From UBA6019 sp035535055 (GTDB lineage: Bacteria > Chloroflexota > Dormibacteria > Dormibacterales > Dormibacteraceae): a stretch of 64,000 bases of DNA. Below, piece by piece: positions 1 through 8,438 of this stretch (position 1 is its first letter; each line of letters begins with the position of its first letter). The notes under the pieces were generated by a model. That model saw only the letters and a program-made list of their open reading frames with translations. It ran no database searches and was not told the DNA's origin. The translations under genes were made by a program, and so were the position numbers. The stretch spans positions 78,091 through 142,090 of the forward strand of contig DATLQT010000044.1 of NCBI GenBank assembly GCA_035535055.1. The letters are read 5' to 3'.

Positions 1-1
1 C

Positions 2-553
2 AAGTCGCAGGTCGGCGCGACCATCATCCACCGCACCCTGGCGCACCTCTTCCGCGAGCGCGGCGTCCGCCTCGAGCGCACCTACCAACTGAACTTCGGC
101 GGCAACACCGACTTCCTCAACATGCTGGAGCGCGACCGGCTGATGTCGAAGAAGATCTCCAAGACGCGCTCGGTGACCTCGCAGCTCGACTATGCGATCG
201 GTGACGACAACGTCCACATCGGGCCCTCGGACCACGTTCCCTGGCTCGACGACCGTAAGTGGGCCTACATTCGACTCGAGGGCCGCAGCTTTGGCGATGT
301 GCCGCTCAACGTCGAGCTGAAGCTCGAGGTGCACGACTCGCCCAACTCGGCGGGCATCGTCATCGACGCCGTCCGCTGCTGCAAGCTGGCGCTCGACAAC
401 GGCCTCAGCGGTGCGCTGGAGGGGCCCAGCTCCTACTTCATGAAGTCGCCCCCGATCCAGTACCCGGATGACGATTGCCACCGCTTCACCGAGGAGTTCA
501 TCGCGAACAATCCCCGCAAAGTGGTGAAGCCGCAGCAGGCGACGGCCGAGTAG
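2..553 (+). CDS. ino1: myo-inositol-1-phosphate synthase, C-terminal part
   Basis: The frame is open from base 2, so the gene enters from the left edge; the ATG at 122 is internal. It begins inside the family signature KSQVGAT and continues with NFGGNTDFLN and KTRSVTSQL, all typical of NAD-dependent inositol-3-phosphate synthases, which turn glucose 6-phosphate into inositol 3-phosphate in the cytosol. About 183 residues of the usual 360 or so are present. The stop lies 15 nt before a CDP-alcohol phosphotransferase gene, which supports an inositol-lipid operon. The family call is strong; the N-terminal half cannot be judged. Confidence 0.9.
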   Translation, partial: KSQVGATIIHRTLAHLFRERGVRLERTYQLNFGGNTDFLNMLERDRLMSKKISKTRSVTSQLDYAIGDDNVHIGPSDHVPWLDDRKWAYIRLEGRSFGDVPLNVELKLEVHDSPNSAGIVIDAVRCCKLALDNGLSGALEGPSSYFMKSPPIQYPDDDCHRFTEEFIANNPRKVVKPQQATAE

Positions 554-568
554 CCGGAACCCACAAGC

Positions 569-1282
569 ATGTTCACGCTGCGCTTCCAGCAGTGGGTCCG
601 CCGGCGCGCCCAGGCCGTCGCGGCGTGGTTGGCGCGGCTGCCGATCACTCCCAACCAGGTGACCGTGGCGGGGATGCTGGTCGTCTTCGTCGCCGCCGTG
701 CTGGTCGCCACCGGCCACCTCCTGGCGGCGGGCGTCGTGCTCGCCTTCGGCGGCAGCTTCGACATCCTGGACGGCGCGCTGGCGCGCGTCACCAAGCGCA
801 GCTATCCCTACGGGGCCTTCCTCGACTCGACGACCGACCGCTACGCGGAGGCGGCCGTCTACGTCGGCCTGGCCGCCTACTACGTCGGCCAGCCGAACCC
901 GCGGCCGGCGGTGCTCGGGGTGCTGCTGGCGATGGTCGGCTCCCTGACGGTGAGCTACGTCCGTGCCCGCGCCCAGAGCCTTGGCTTCAAGTGCGACTCG
1001 GGGCTCTTCGCCCGGCCCGAGCGGATCGTGGCCACCATCGTCGGGCTGGTCATCGGGGGTTGGGTGCTGTTCTGGATCATCTGGGCGCTGGCCGCGCTCA
1101 CCAACCTGACCGCACTTCAGCGGGTGGCGGAGGTCTGGCGCCAGGCTCGAGCCCAGCGTCAGCAGGCGGCGACCGCCGTCGCCGCTCCCGCCGAGGCCGC
1201 TCCCGCCGAGGTTGTCCCGCAGACCCCCTCCCGTCGGCCGCGGACGGCCAAGCAGAAGCTGGCTCCCAACCGGCTGAGCTGA
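569..1282 (+). CDS. CDP-alcohol phosphatidyltransferase, probable phosphatidylinositol phosphate synthase
   Basis: A 237-residue membrane enzyme with the CDP-alcohol phosphotransferase signature DGALAR, then G and LDSTTDR about 8 and 11 residues later, holding the four metal-binding aspartates. Several hydrophobic helices follow. The last 45 or so residues are an Ala/Pro/Arg-rich tail, probably disordered. Directly downstream of inositol-phosphate synthase, it most likely joins CDP-diacylglycerol to inositol phosphate, as in actinobacterial PIP synthases. Phosphatidylglycerophosphate synthase is the main alternative; the context argues for inositol. Confidence 0.82.
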   Translation: MFTLRFQQWVRRRAQAVAAWLARLPITPNQVTVAGMLVVFVAAVLVATGHLLAAGVVLAFGGSFDILDGALARVTKRSYPYGAFLDSTTDRYAEAAVYVGLAAYYVGQPNPRPAVLGVLLAMVGSLTVSYVRARAQSLGFKCDSGLFARPERIVATIVGLVIGGWVLFWIIWALAALTNLTALQRVAEVWRQARAQRQQAATAVAAPAEAAPAEVVPQTPSRRPRTAKQKLAPNRLS

Positions 1283-1310
1283 CCGCCGCCCGGCTGGCGG
1301 CAGCGGGGTC

Positions 1311-3251
1311 TTAGGACACGGCCCGCAGGCGGAATCGGAGCTTGAGGTCGTCCCCCCCCTCGGCGAGCCGGAGCGGCCGCACGGCCAGCACGCAGGCGCC
1401 CTGGACGATGCGTTCATAGCCGCCCTCGGAGTTGTTGACCGTCTCCACCGGGTAGTACCAGAACCTGCCGCCGGCCGGCGCCGTCAAGCGGTACTCGAGC
1501 CCCGCGCCCGGCTGGGCCAGGATCACCGACGACCTCTCCCCGAGGTCGGCCGCGTCGTCGAGCGGATGCCCGGCGACCGATCCCTCGTGGACCGACGCCA
1601 GCAGCCCGAGGTTCGATTCCACCACCAAAAGGGCGTCGAGCGGCGCCCCGCCGGTGGTCAGAGTCAGCCGGAGCTCGAGACCCGGGCCAGCAGCGTCGAG
1701 GTGCACCGACCTCCCAAAGCGGACCTCCGAGCGGCCCACGCGCTCGGTCCTCTCCATCGCGCCTCCCGGGCCCAGACTGAACTGCCCGGCGGCGAAGCTG
1801 CCTCGCTCGCGCAGGGTGCCGCGGACGGCCCGCGAGAGCGTGGAGCCGGGAGCCACCAGGTAGGCCTGGAGGACGAGGCGCCGGCGGGCGTCGTAGTGCA
1901 GCCGCTTTTCGAGCCCGGGCTCGCGAACCCGCAGCGGCTCCTCCAGCGTGGAGACCTTCTCTCCCTTGTCGCCGAGGCGGAGCCGATCGTGGTAGGGCTC
2001 GGGACGGCGGGCGATGACGTCGGCGGCGTTCCTGCCCCGCACGTCCCACTCCACCACCGCACCGCCCAGGGCGGGAGCGAGGTACGCGTTCTGCGACGGG
2101 GACTCGAGGAGCAGCTCGCAGGCTCCGTCGGCGTCGTAGTCGACCACCTCGCGGTGGAGCGAAGCATCCGCTGGGGTGACGGCCCGCTCGGCGGCGAGCA
2201 GCCCCTGCCAGACCGCCCGCCGGAGGTGAGGCAGGTAGACGCCGCCGAAGACGCCGTGCCAGTAAGCGTCGTTGGCCTGCCCCCGCAGCAGGTCGTTGAC
2301 GGCGCCCGCGGGGGAGCCGGCGGCGGCCACCCGTTCGGAGACGCGAAGCATCTTCTTGTGCATCGCGTTCACCTCCGGGTAGCGGGAGAGGAAGCTGCGC
2401 CAGAAGCCTCCCGACCAGCGGAGCATCTCGGGGTAGCTGCCCGCCGGGAGGTAGACGGGCCCCCGGGCCCGCTGGGCCTCGACGTACTGGCCTGGCAACA
2501 CCGTCTCGAGCCAGCCCGACTCCGCCTCCAGGGCGTTGAAGAAGCGGTCCACCCAGCCGTCCTCCCAGCACAGCTGGGCCGTCGTCGGCCAGCCACCGAA
2601 CTTCTCCCCGTCGTCGCCCATGAGGACCAGTCGCGGCTCTTCCGCCGCCGTCTCCCGGAAGTAGGCCAGGCACTCCTCGACGCTCCGCCAGGGGATCAGG
2701 TAGCGCATCCGGGTACCGGTCGCCAGGAGCCGCAGCGGCTGCCCCTGCTCCTCGGTCAGAAACGGCGTGTAGAGCTCCTCCGGTTTCATCCCCGCGCGCT
2801 CGAAATGGGCGTCGTCGAGGATCGTGTAGCGGTAGCCCGCCTCGGCCAGGGGCTTTGCCAGCGAGGCCTCCCAGACCCTCTCCGCCAGCCAGAGCCCGGT
2901 GGGGCGGCGTCCGAAGGAGCGTTCGACCGCGTCAGCGAGACGAACTAGCTGCGACCGTTTGTCGCGGTCGGGGATGGAGGGGAGGATCGGTTCGTAGTAG
3001 CCCCCGCCCATAACCTCAGCCTGACCCCGCTCGACCAGCGCCCGGACACGGCGGACGAAGTCTGGGTGCTGTTCGGTGATCCAGGCGAGCAGGAACCCGC
3101 TGTAGTGCAGTGCCACCCTGACCCGCGGGTGCTTTTCAAGGCGCTCCAGCATCGGCAGGTAGGCGCGCTGGTAGTTCTCCTCCAGCACCCAGCCGAAGTT
3201 GCCGACGGGCTGATGGTTGTGAAGCGCCAGGGCCACGTTCAACCGCCTCAC
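1311..3251 (-). CDS. GH57 4-alpha-glucanotransferase/alpha-amylase family protein
   Basis: A glycoside hydrolase family 57 enzyme of about 646 residues acting on alpha-1,4-glucans. It starts with the family N-terminal strand (LALHNHQPVG). It shows the nucleophile region WLAERVWE and the acid/base region MGDDGEKFGGWP, matching the glutamate and aspartate of the Thermococcus litoralis glucanotransferase, followed by the beta-rich C-terminal domain typical of that subgroup. I prefer the GTG at 3251 to the upstream ATG at 3323. A TAACCT box sits 7 nt before the GTG, and the longer start would run into the divergent holB start region. It probably remodels glycogen or maltodextrins, as does the GH15 gene near 39 kb. 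Confidence 0.88.
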   Translation of the reverse strand: MRRLNVALALHNHQPVGNFGWVLEENYQRAYLPMLERLEKHPRVRVALHYSGFLLAWITEQHPDFVRRVRALVERGQAEVMGGGYYEPILPSIPDRDKRSQLVRLADAVERSFGRRPTGLWLAERVWEASLAKPLAEAGYRYTILDDAHFERAGMKPEELYTPFLTEEQGQPLRLLATGTRMRYLIPWRSVEECLAYFRETAAEEPRLVLMGDDGEKFGGWPTTAQLCWEDGWVDRFFNALEAESGWLETVLPGQYVEAQRARGPVYLPAGSYPEMLRWSGGFWRSFLSRYPEVNAMHKKMLRVSERVAAAGSPAGAVNDLLRGQANDAYWHGVFGGVYLPHLRRAVWQGLLAAERAVTPADASLHREVVDYDADGACELLLESPSQNAYLAPALGGAVVEWDVRGRNAADVIARRPEPYHDRLRLGDKGEKVSTLEEPLRVREPGLEKRLHYDARRRLVLQAYLVAPGSTLSRAVRGTLRERGSFAAGQFSLGPGGAMERTERVGRSEVRFGRSVHLDAAGPGLELRLTLTTGGAPLDALLVVESNLGLLASVHEGSVAGHPLDDAADLGERSSVILAQPGAGLEYRLTAPAGGRFWYYPVETVNNSEGGYERIVQGACVLAVRPLRLAEGGDDLKLRFRLRAVS

Positions 3252-3258
3252 CGGGGAC

Positions 3259-3264
3259 AGGTTA
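3259..3264 (-). promoter_or_regulatory. -10 box of GH57 gene (leaderless type)
   Basis: TAACCT lies 7 nt before the GTG start on the minus strand, with no Shine-Dalgarno in between. It matches the arrangement seen at many other genes in the window. Confidence 0.5.
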
Positions 3265-3287
3265 CCGATAGGCTTTGGCTTCGCAGA

Positions 3288-4235
3288 ATGACGGGTACCG
3301 GGTTCGAGGGATTGGCGGGTCACCGGCGGGTCCTGCGGCTCCTGGAGAGCCAGCTGGAGCTAGATCACCTCGCCCACGCCTACCTCTTCACCGGCGAGCC
3401 CCAGCTGGGCAAGACCGCGGTTGCCCGCCGCTTCGCGGCAATGCTCCTCCCCGAGGTCCCGCTCGAGCGTCATCCCGACTACTGGGAGGACGACCGGATC
3501 GCGAACCTCCGGGTGAACGAGATCCGGCTGATCTCCGACGAGGGACCCGAGTTCCACGCCCAGTCGCTGCAGGACTTCTTGAACCTGAAGCCGGCGGTCG
3601 GCAGCCGGCGGGTGGCCGTCATCAGCAACGTCGGACGGATCGCCGACCAATCGCAGAACCTGCTCCTGAAGACGCTCGAGGAGCCGCACCCGAACCGGGT
3701 GATCATCCTCACCTCGCCCAGCCTCTCGCCCTTCGTCGTCATACCGACCATCGTCTCCCGCTGTCAGCGGGTCAGCTTCCAACCGGTCGCCGAGGGCGAG
3801 ATCGCCCAGCTGCTGGTGGGCGCCGGCGTGGCCGCCGAGCGGGCGGACGAGCTCGCCGCCCTGAGCCGCGGACGGCCGGGCTGGGCCCTGCGCGCTGCCG
3901 GCGACCCCGAGGTCATGGAGCGCCACGCGGCCTGGACCGAGCGGCTGGAGGGGATGGTCGGGGCGCCGGCCGACGTGCCGCTGCGGCTGGCCGAGGAGCT
4001 GGACTCCTTACACATGGCCTGGCGGAGCTCGGACAAGGAGTCCGAGGACCCCTTCCTGGAGGCTTTCGACAGCTGGCAGGCGGAGATCCGGCGGCGGATG
4101 CTCGGCGACCTCCACCCGGCCACCTGGGCCCGGCTGCTCGAGCTGTCCTACGACACGCTCGGCCACCACGAACAGAACGTCAGCCCCAGGCTGAACCTGG
4201 AGTGCTTCCTGCTCGAGGTCCGGAGGGCCTCCTGA
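3288..4235 (+). CDS. holB: DNA polymerase III delta' subunit-like clamp-loader ATPase
   Basis: A 315-residue AAA+ clamp-loader protein. It opens with GLAGHRRVLRLL and HAYLFTG, then a Walker A-like GEPQLGKT, and further on LLLKTLEEP and the sensor region ILTSPSLSPF...IVSRCQ, the classic delta'/gamma pattern. The zinc-finger cysteines seen in many delta' proteins are missing, leaving only the Cys in SRCQ. I chose ATG 3288, which begins just before the conserved N-terminus; longer frames upstream are antisense to the GH57 gene. The stop is 5 nt before hisC. It would load the sliding clamp during replication. Confidence 0.85.
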   Translation: MTGTGFEGLAGHRRVLRLLESQLELDHLAHAYLFTGEPQLGKTAVARRFAAMLLPEVPLERHPDYWEDDRIANLRVNEIRLISDEGPEFHAQSLQDFLNLKPAVGSRRVAVISNVGRIADQSQNLLLKTLEEPHPNRVIILTSPSLSPFVVIPTIVSRCQRVSFQPVAEGEIAQLLVGAGVAAERADELAALSRGRPGWALRAAGDPEVMERHAAWTERLEGMVGAPADVPLRLAEELDSLHMAWRSSDKESEDPFLEAFDSWQAEIRRRMLGDLHPATWARLLELSYDTLGHHEQNVSPRLNLECFLLEVRRAS

Positions 4236-4240
4236 GAACC

Positions 4241-5299
4241 ATGGCGCCCCCCTACCTCAAGGCGAGCCTCCAGGGATTTGAGCCCTACGTCCCCGGCCAG
4301 CAGCCGCCCGACGGCGAGGACTGGATCAAGCTCAACACCAACGAGTCGCCCTACCCGCCCTCACCCAAGGTGCTGGAGGCCCTCCACGCCGCCATCGGCG
4401 ACTCGCTCCGGCTCTACCCCGCGCCGATGGCGGACGAGGCAGCCGCCGCCTTGGGCGCCGCCAATGGGGTGGACCCCTCCTGGGTGCGCCTCGGCAACGG
4501 CGCCGACGAGCTGATCGCAATGTGCTTCCGCGCCTTCGCCGGCGCCGGCGACCGGGTCGCCTTCACCTGGCCTAGCTATCCCCTGCTGGAGCCGCTCTGC
4601 GGCATCCACGAGGTGGTGGCCTCGCCGCACCGGCTGGGCGAGGGCTGGTCGCTCCCGGCGTCCTTCGCCGCCGACGATGCGCGGCTCAAGTTCCTCGTCA
4701 ATCCCAACTCACCAACCGGCACCTGGTACACCCGCGATGACGTGGAGTCGGTCGCGGCCTCGGCCAGCGGAGTGTTCGTCCTTGACGAGGCCTACGTCGA
4801 CTTCGCGCCTGAGTCGCGGCTCGACCTCCTCGCCGAGCACCCGAACCTGCTCATCCTGCGCACGATGTCGAAGTCCTACGCCCTGGCGGGGATGAGGATC
4901 GGCTTCGCCTTCGGCCACCCCGAGCTGCTGGCGGCGCTCGACACGGTCAAGGATTCCTACAACCTGGACCGGCTCAGCATCGTCGCCGCCCGCGCAGCGG
5001 CCGACGACCGCAGTTATCGCGACCGGCTGGTGTCGCGGGTGGTCGCCGATCGGGAGTGGTTCGCTGGCGAGCTGCAGGCGCTCGACTTCCAGGTCTCACC
5101 GTCATCCACCAACTTCGTCTTCGCCCGCCCGCCCGACGGCGTCACCGCCGGGGAGGTCTTCGCCGGCCTGCGCGAGCGCCGGGTCCTCGTCCGCCACTTC
5201 ACCCGCGCGCCGCTGGACGGCTGGCTCCGGATCACGATCGGCACCCGGGAGCAGCTGGCGGCGGTGCTCGGCGCGATCGCGGAGGTACTCCAGGGATGA
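4241..5299 (+). CDS. hisC: histidinol-phosphate aminotransferase
   Basis: A 352-residue class I/II PLP aminotransferase. It has the HisC-type opening IKLNTNESPYPPSP, the cofactor-site aspartate region VLDEAYVDF, the Schiff-base lysine in RTMSKSYALAG, and the arginine-bearing end WLRITIGT. It transaminates histidinol phosphate in histidine synthesis; related enzymes use aromatic keto acids, so specificity is inferred. No other his gene is in the window. ATG 4241 follows holB closely, and the 3' end overlaps the next gene by ATGA, suggesting coupling. Confidence 0.86.
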   Translation: MAPPYLKASLQGFEPYVPGQQPPDGEDWIKLNTNESPYPPSPKVLEALHAAIGDSLRLYPAPMADEAAAALGAANGVDPSWVRLGNGADELIAMCFRAFAGAGDRVAFTWPSYPLLEPLCGIHEVVASPHRLGEGWSLPASFAADDARLKFLVNPNSPTGTWYTRDDVESVAASASGVFVLDEAYVDFAPESRLDLLAEHPNLLILRTMSKSYALAGMRIGFAFGHPELLAALDTVKDSYNLDRLSIVAARAAADDRSYRDRLVSRVVADREWFAGELQALDFQVSPSSTNFVFARPPDGVTAGEVFAGLRERRVLVRHFTRAPLDGWLRITIGTREQLAAVLGAIAEVLQG

Positions 5300-5853
5300 G
5301 CGTTAAGACCCGCCAGGACGCCTGGGAGCTGGTGACCGAGTTCACCCAGTCCCAGACGCTGCTCCGCCACATGCTCAGCGTCGAGGCAGCGATGCGCGCC
5401 TACGCCCGCATCCACGGGGAGGACGAGGAGCGCTGGGCGGTGGTCGGCCTCATCCACGACTTCGACTTCGAGCGCTACCCGACCGAGCACCCGCACTCGA
5501 ACGTCCGCATCCTGCGGGAGCGGGGCTGGCCCGAGGACCTGATCATGGACGCCTACTCCCATGGGGACACCGGTGTCCCCCGCGACACGCCCGTCCGCAA
5601 GGCGATCTTCGCGGTGGACGAGATGTGCGGTTTCGTGATCGCCTGCACGCTCGTCAAGCCCGACAAATCCCTTTCCGCGGTCGAGCCGGCCGGCGTCCGC
5701 AAGAAGATGAAGGACAAGGCCTTCGCCCGCGCCGTGCACCGGGAGGACCTGGTCGCGGGGGCCGAACTTTTGGGCGTACCCTTCGACGACCACGTGGCGA
5801 ACGTCCGGGATGCGTTGAAACCCATCGCCACCCAGTTGGGGTTGCAGCCGTGA
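5296..5853 (+). CDS. HD-domain hydrolase
   Basis: 185 residues of the HD superfamily (predicted metal-dependent phosphohydrolases). A histidine in LLRHMLSVE precedes the HD doublet in GLIHDFDFERYP, and a later region (YSHGDTGVP) and aspartate (FAVDEMCGF) complete the likely metal site. The substrate is unknown. Its ATG overlaps the hisC stop (ATGA) and its own stop overlaps the next start (GTGA), so it sits in a tightly coupled operon. Confidence 0.75.
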   Translation: MSVKTRQDAWELVTEFTQSQTLLRHMLSVEAAMRAYARIHGEDEERWAVVGLIHDFDFERYPTEHPHSNVRILRERGWPEDLIMDAYSHGDTGVPRDTPVRKAIFAVDEMCGFVIACTLVKPDKSLSAVEPAGVRKKMKDKAFARAVHREDLVAGAELLGVPFDDHVANVRDALKPIATQLGLQP

Positions 5854-6836
5854 GTGAAGCCAGGCCCACCGTCGTGGTGACCCACCCGATCCTCGAGCCC
5901 GGCCCCACCCTGCTGCAAGAGGCATGCGAGGTCCGTAACCTGCCGAACCAGTACCACCACCCGGTTGAGCTGCTCCGCAAGGCCGCCGAGGGCGCACAGG
6001 GGCTGGTCACCCAGCTGATGGACCAGGTCGGTGAGGAGGTCCTCTCCGTCCCCGGGCTGAAGGTCGTCTCCAACGTCGCGGTCGGCTTCGACAACATCGA
6101 TGTGCCGGCCGCCACCAGGCACGGCGTGATGGTGACCAACACGCCCGGCATCCTCGACGACACCACCGCCGACTTCGCCTTCACGCTCATGATCGCGGCC
6201 GGCCGCCGTCTGCTGGAGGCCGACCGCTTCACCCGGAGCGGAGCCTTCAAAGGCTGGGCGATCGACATGCTGCTCGGCCACGACGTCTCCCAGTCCACGC
6301 TGGGGCTGATCGGCTTCGGGCGGATCGGGCGGGGCATGGCCCGCCGCGCCAAGGGCTTCGGGATGCGGGTCCTCTATTACGACGAGCACCCGGCGCCGCC
6401 CGAGGCCGAGCAGGAGCTGGGCGTCACCCGCGCCGACCTCAACCGGGTTCTCTCCGAGTCCGACTTCGTCAGCATCCACGTGCCGCTGACGGAGACGACC
6501 CGGCACCTCATCTCGACGCCCCAGTTCGCTCTCATGAAGCCGACGGCGGTCCTCATCAACACCTCGCGTGGGCCGGTCGTGGACGAGGCCGCCCTGGCGG
6601 TGGCGCTCAGGAGCGACAAGATCTTCGCGGCGGGGCTCGACGTCTACGAGAAGGAGCCCGAGGTGCACCCCGACCTGCTGAAGTTGGACAACGTGATCCT
6701 CGCGCCGCACATCGCCAGCGCCTCGGTCCGGACCCGCTCCCAGATGTCGGAGATGGCGGTCCGCAACCTGCTGACGGCCGTCCGAGGCGGTCGGCCGCCC
6801 AATCTGCTCAACCCCGAGGCCCTCAATCCCCGGTAA
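5850..6836 (+). CDS. D-isomer-specific 2-hydroxyacid dehydrogenase (glyoxylate/hydroxypyruvate reductase-like)
   Basis: A 328-residue NAD(P)-dependent dehydrogenase. The nucleotide-binding loop is GLIGFGRIGRGMA; the catalytic arginine lies in NTSRGPVVDE, a conserved glutamate in DVYEKEPEVHP and the catalytic histidine in LAPHIASAS. The shape is close to GyaR-type glyoxylate reductases, although phosphoglycerate or lactate-type activity cannot be excluded. GTG 5850 overlaps the upstream stop by 4 nt and gives the expected N-terminus (RPTVVVTHPI). Confidence 0.85.
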   Translation: MSEARPTVVVTHPILEPGPTLLQEACEVRNLPNQYHHPVELLRKAAEGAQGLVTQLMDQVGEEVLSVPGLKVVSNVAVGFDNIDVPAATRHGVMVTNTPGILDDTTADFAFTLMIAAGRRLLEADRFTRSGAFKGWAIDMLLGHDVSQSTLGLIGFGRIGRGMARRAKGFGMRVLYYDEHPAPPEAEQELGVTRADLNRVLSESDFVSIHVPLTETTRHLISTPQFALMKPTAVLINTSRGPVVDEAALAVALRSDKIFAAGLDVYEKEPEVHPDLLKLDNVILAPHIASASVRTRSQMSEMAVRNLLTAVRGGRPPNLLNPEALNPR

Positions 6837-6849
6837 CCACCGTTACCGG

Positions 6850-7623
6850 CTGCTAGCTCTGGACCTCGACGGGACCATCGTCGGACTGGACCTCTCGGTC
6901 GATCCGCGCGACGAGGCCGCGCTCGGCTCGGCCCGGGAGCGGGGCCTGTTGGTCGCCGCCTGCACCGGGCGGCCCTATTCGGGCGCCGTCCAGTGGGTTC
7001 GGCGCTTCCACCTGACCGAGCCGCTGATCTGCTACCAGGGCGCCCAGGTCCGCGCGCCGGACGGCGCCGTGCTGCTCGACCATGGCATCCCACACGAGCT
7101 GGCGATGGAGGTGATCCGCTTTGCGAGAGAGCGCCATCTGCACGTCAACGCTTACCGGGACGACGCGCTGCTGGTCGAGCACGACACCCCCGAGGGTCGT
7201 GAGTACGCCCACCACTCCGGCCTCGACCCCGAGATCGTCCCCGACCTCGACCAGGCGATGGGACCGACCAGCCCCAAGCTCGTCATCGTCGCCTCCGAAG
7301 AGAAGATCGAACAACTGCTGCCCGAGGTCCGCGAGCGCTGGAAGGACCGGCTCTTCGTGGCCACCTCCCTTCCGAATTACCTCGAGATGACGATCCCCAC
7401 CGCCGACAAGGGCACCGCGCTCCGCTTCCTGGCCGAGAGGTTGGGAGTTCCGCAGGCGGAGACGGTGGCGGCCGGCGACGGGCGCAACGACGTGCCGATG
7501 ATCACCTGGGCCGGGCTTGGCGTCGCCGTCGCGGGCGCGCCGCCGGAGGTGCTGGAGGCAGCCGACCGCGTCATCGGCCGCCCCGGAACAGGCGGCCTCG
7601 CCGGACTGTTGAATGAACTATGA
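6850..7623 (+). CDS. Cof-type HAD phosphatase, probable CTG start
   Basis: A haloacid-dehalogenase-like phosphatase of the Cof/YidA type. Motif I is LDLDGTIV at the N-terminus; ACTGRPY and VAAGDGRNDVPMI (motif IV aspartates) follow, with DKGTALRFLAERLG between. The substrate is probably a sugar phosphate or other phospho-metabolite. There is no ATG, GTG or TTG between the in-frame stop near 6772 and motif I, so CTG 6850 is the best start; the first conventional codon (ATG 6949) would delete the catalytic aspartate. The 3' end overlaps the next gene by ATGA. Confidence 0.75.
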   Translation: MLALDLDGTIVGLDLSVDPRDEAALGSARERGLLVAACTGRPYSGAVQWVRRFHLTEPLICYQGAQVRAPDGAVLLDHGIPHELAMEVIRFARERHLHVNAYRDDALLVEHDTPEGREYAHHSGLDPEIVPDLDQAMGPTSPKLVIVASEEKIEQLLPEVRERWKDRLFVATSLPNYLEMTIPTADKGTALRFLAERLGVPQAETVAAGDGRNDVPMITWAGLGVAVAGAPPEVLEAADRVIGRPGTGGLAGLLNEL

Positions 7624-8429
7624 GCACCATCCTCCTCGTTCACGCCCACCCCGACGACGAGGCGATCATGACTGGCGGCGTGATGCAGAAGGCCCACTCC
7701 GAGGGACACCGCGTCGTGCTGGTGACGTCCACCCGCGGCGAGGTCGGCGAGATCCACAACATGGACGAGGCCGAGAACCGGCCCCGGCTGGGCCAGGTAC
7801 GGACGGCCGAGCTGGCCGCCGCCACCCGGATCCTCGGCGTCGATCGGCAGGAGTTCCTCGGGTACCGCGACTCGGGCATGGCCGGCACCGACGACAACCA
7901 GAACCCGGCCAGCTTCCACCAGGCTCCGCTCGACCAGGCCGCCGAGCGGCTGGCGAAGATCATCCGCGAGGAGCGGCCCGACGTCGTCGTCAGCTACGAC
8001 CCGACGGGCACCTACTTCCATCCCGACCACATCAAGGCCCACCAGGTCACGACCGCCGCCCTCGACCTCCTGAAGGCGGAGGGCTGGGAGCCACGGAAGT
8101 TCTACTGGCACGCCTTCCCGCGCTCTGGCCTGAAGGCCTGGGCCGAGCTCTCCGCCCGGCCTGACGCGCCCGAGCCCCCCTCCTTCCCGCCCAACATGGG
8201 CGTGCCGGACGAGCAGATCACGACCGTCGTGGATGTGCGGCCCTACGTCGGGGGGAAGCTGGCCGCCTTCCGGGCTCACCTCAGCCAGAACGGCCCCGAG
8301 GCGTTCTTCCTCAGCACGCCCAAAGAGCTCCGGGAACGCGCTTTCGGCGAGGAGCACTTCGTCCTCGCCCGCGGCGAGGTGGGCGGCGAACCGCCGGAAC
8401 CGGATTTGTTCGCGGGGGTCGCTGGGTAA
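7620..8429 (+). CDS. PIG-L (LmbE) family deacetylase, MshB/Mca-like
   Basis: A 269-residue zinc amidase of the GlcNAc-PI deacetylase family. The metal motif HAHPDDEA is at the N-terminus and HPDHIKAHQ further on; TRGEVGEI is also family-typical. The length and the TSTRGE/YRDSGM blocks resemble mycothiol-pathway MshB and the conjugate amidase Mca. An inositol-phosphate synthase lies nearby, but MshA, MshC and MshD are not in the window, so a thiol role is only suggestive. ATG 7620 overlaps the preceding stop. Confidence 0.82.
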   Translation: MSTILLVHAHPDDEAIMTGGVMQKAHSEGHRVVLVTSTRGEVGEIHNMDEAENRPRLGQVRTAELAAATRILGVDRQEFLGYRDSGMAGTDDNQNPASFHQAPLDQAAERLAKIIREERPDVVVSYDPTGTYFHPDHIKAHQVTTAALDLLKAEGWEPRKFYWHAFPRSGLKAWAELSARPDAPEPPSFPPNMGVPDEQITTVVDVRPYVGGKLAAFRAHLSQNGPEAFFLSTPKELRERAFGEEHFVLARGEVGGEPPEPDLFAGVAG

Positions 8430-8432
8430 CCT
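8427..8432 (+). promoter_or_regulatory. -10 box of ispH, overlapping the upstream stop codon
   Basis: TAACCT begins in the TAA stop of the PIG-L gene and ends 6 nt before the GTG start of ispH, with no ribosome binding site. A second overlapping TAACCT starts at 8432. Confidence 0.5.
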
Positions 8433-8438
8433 AACCTC

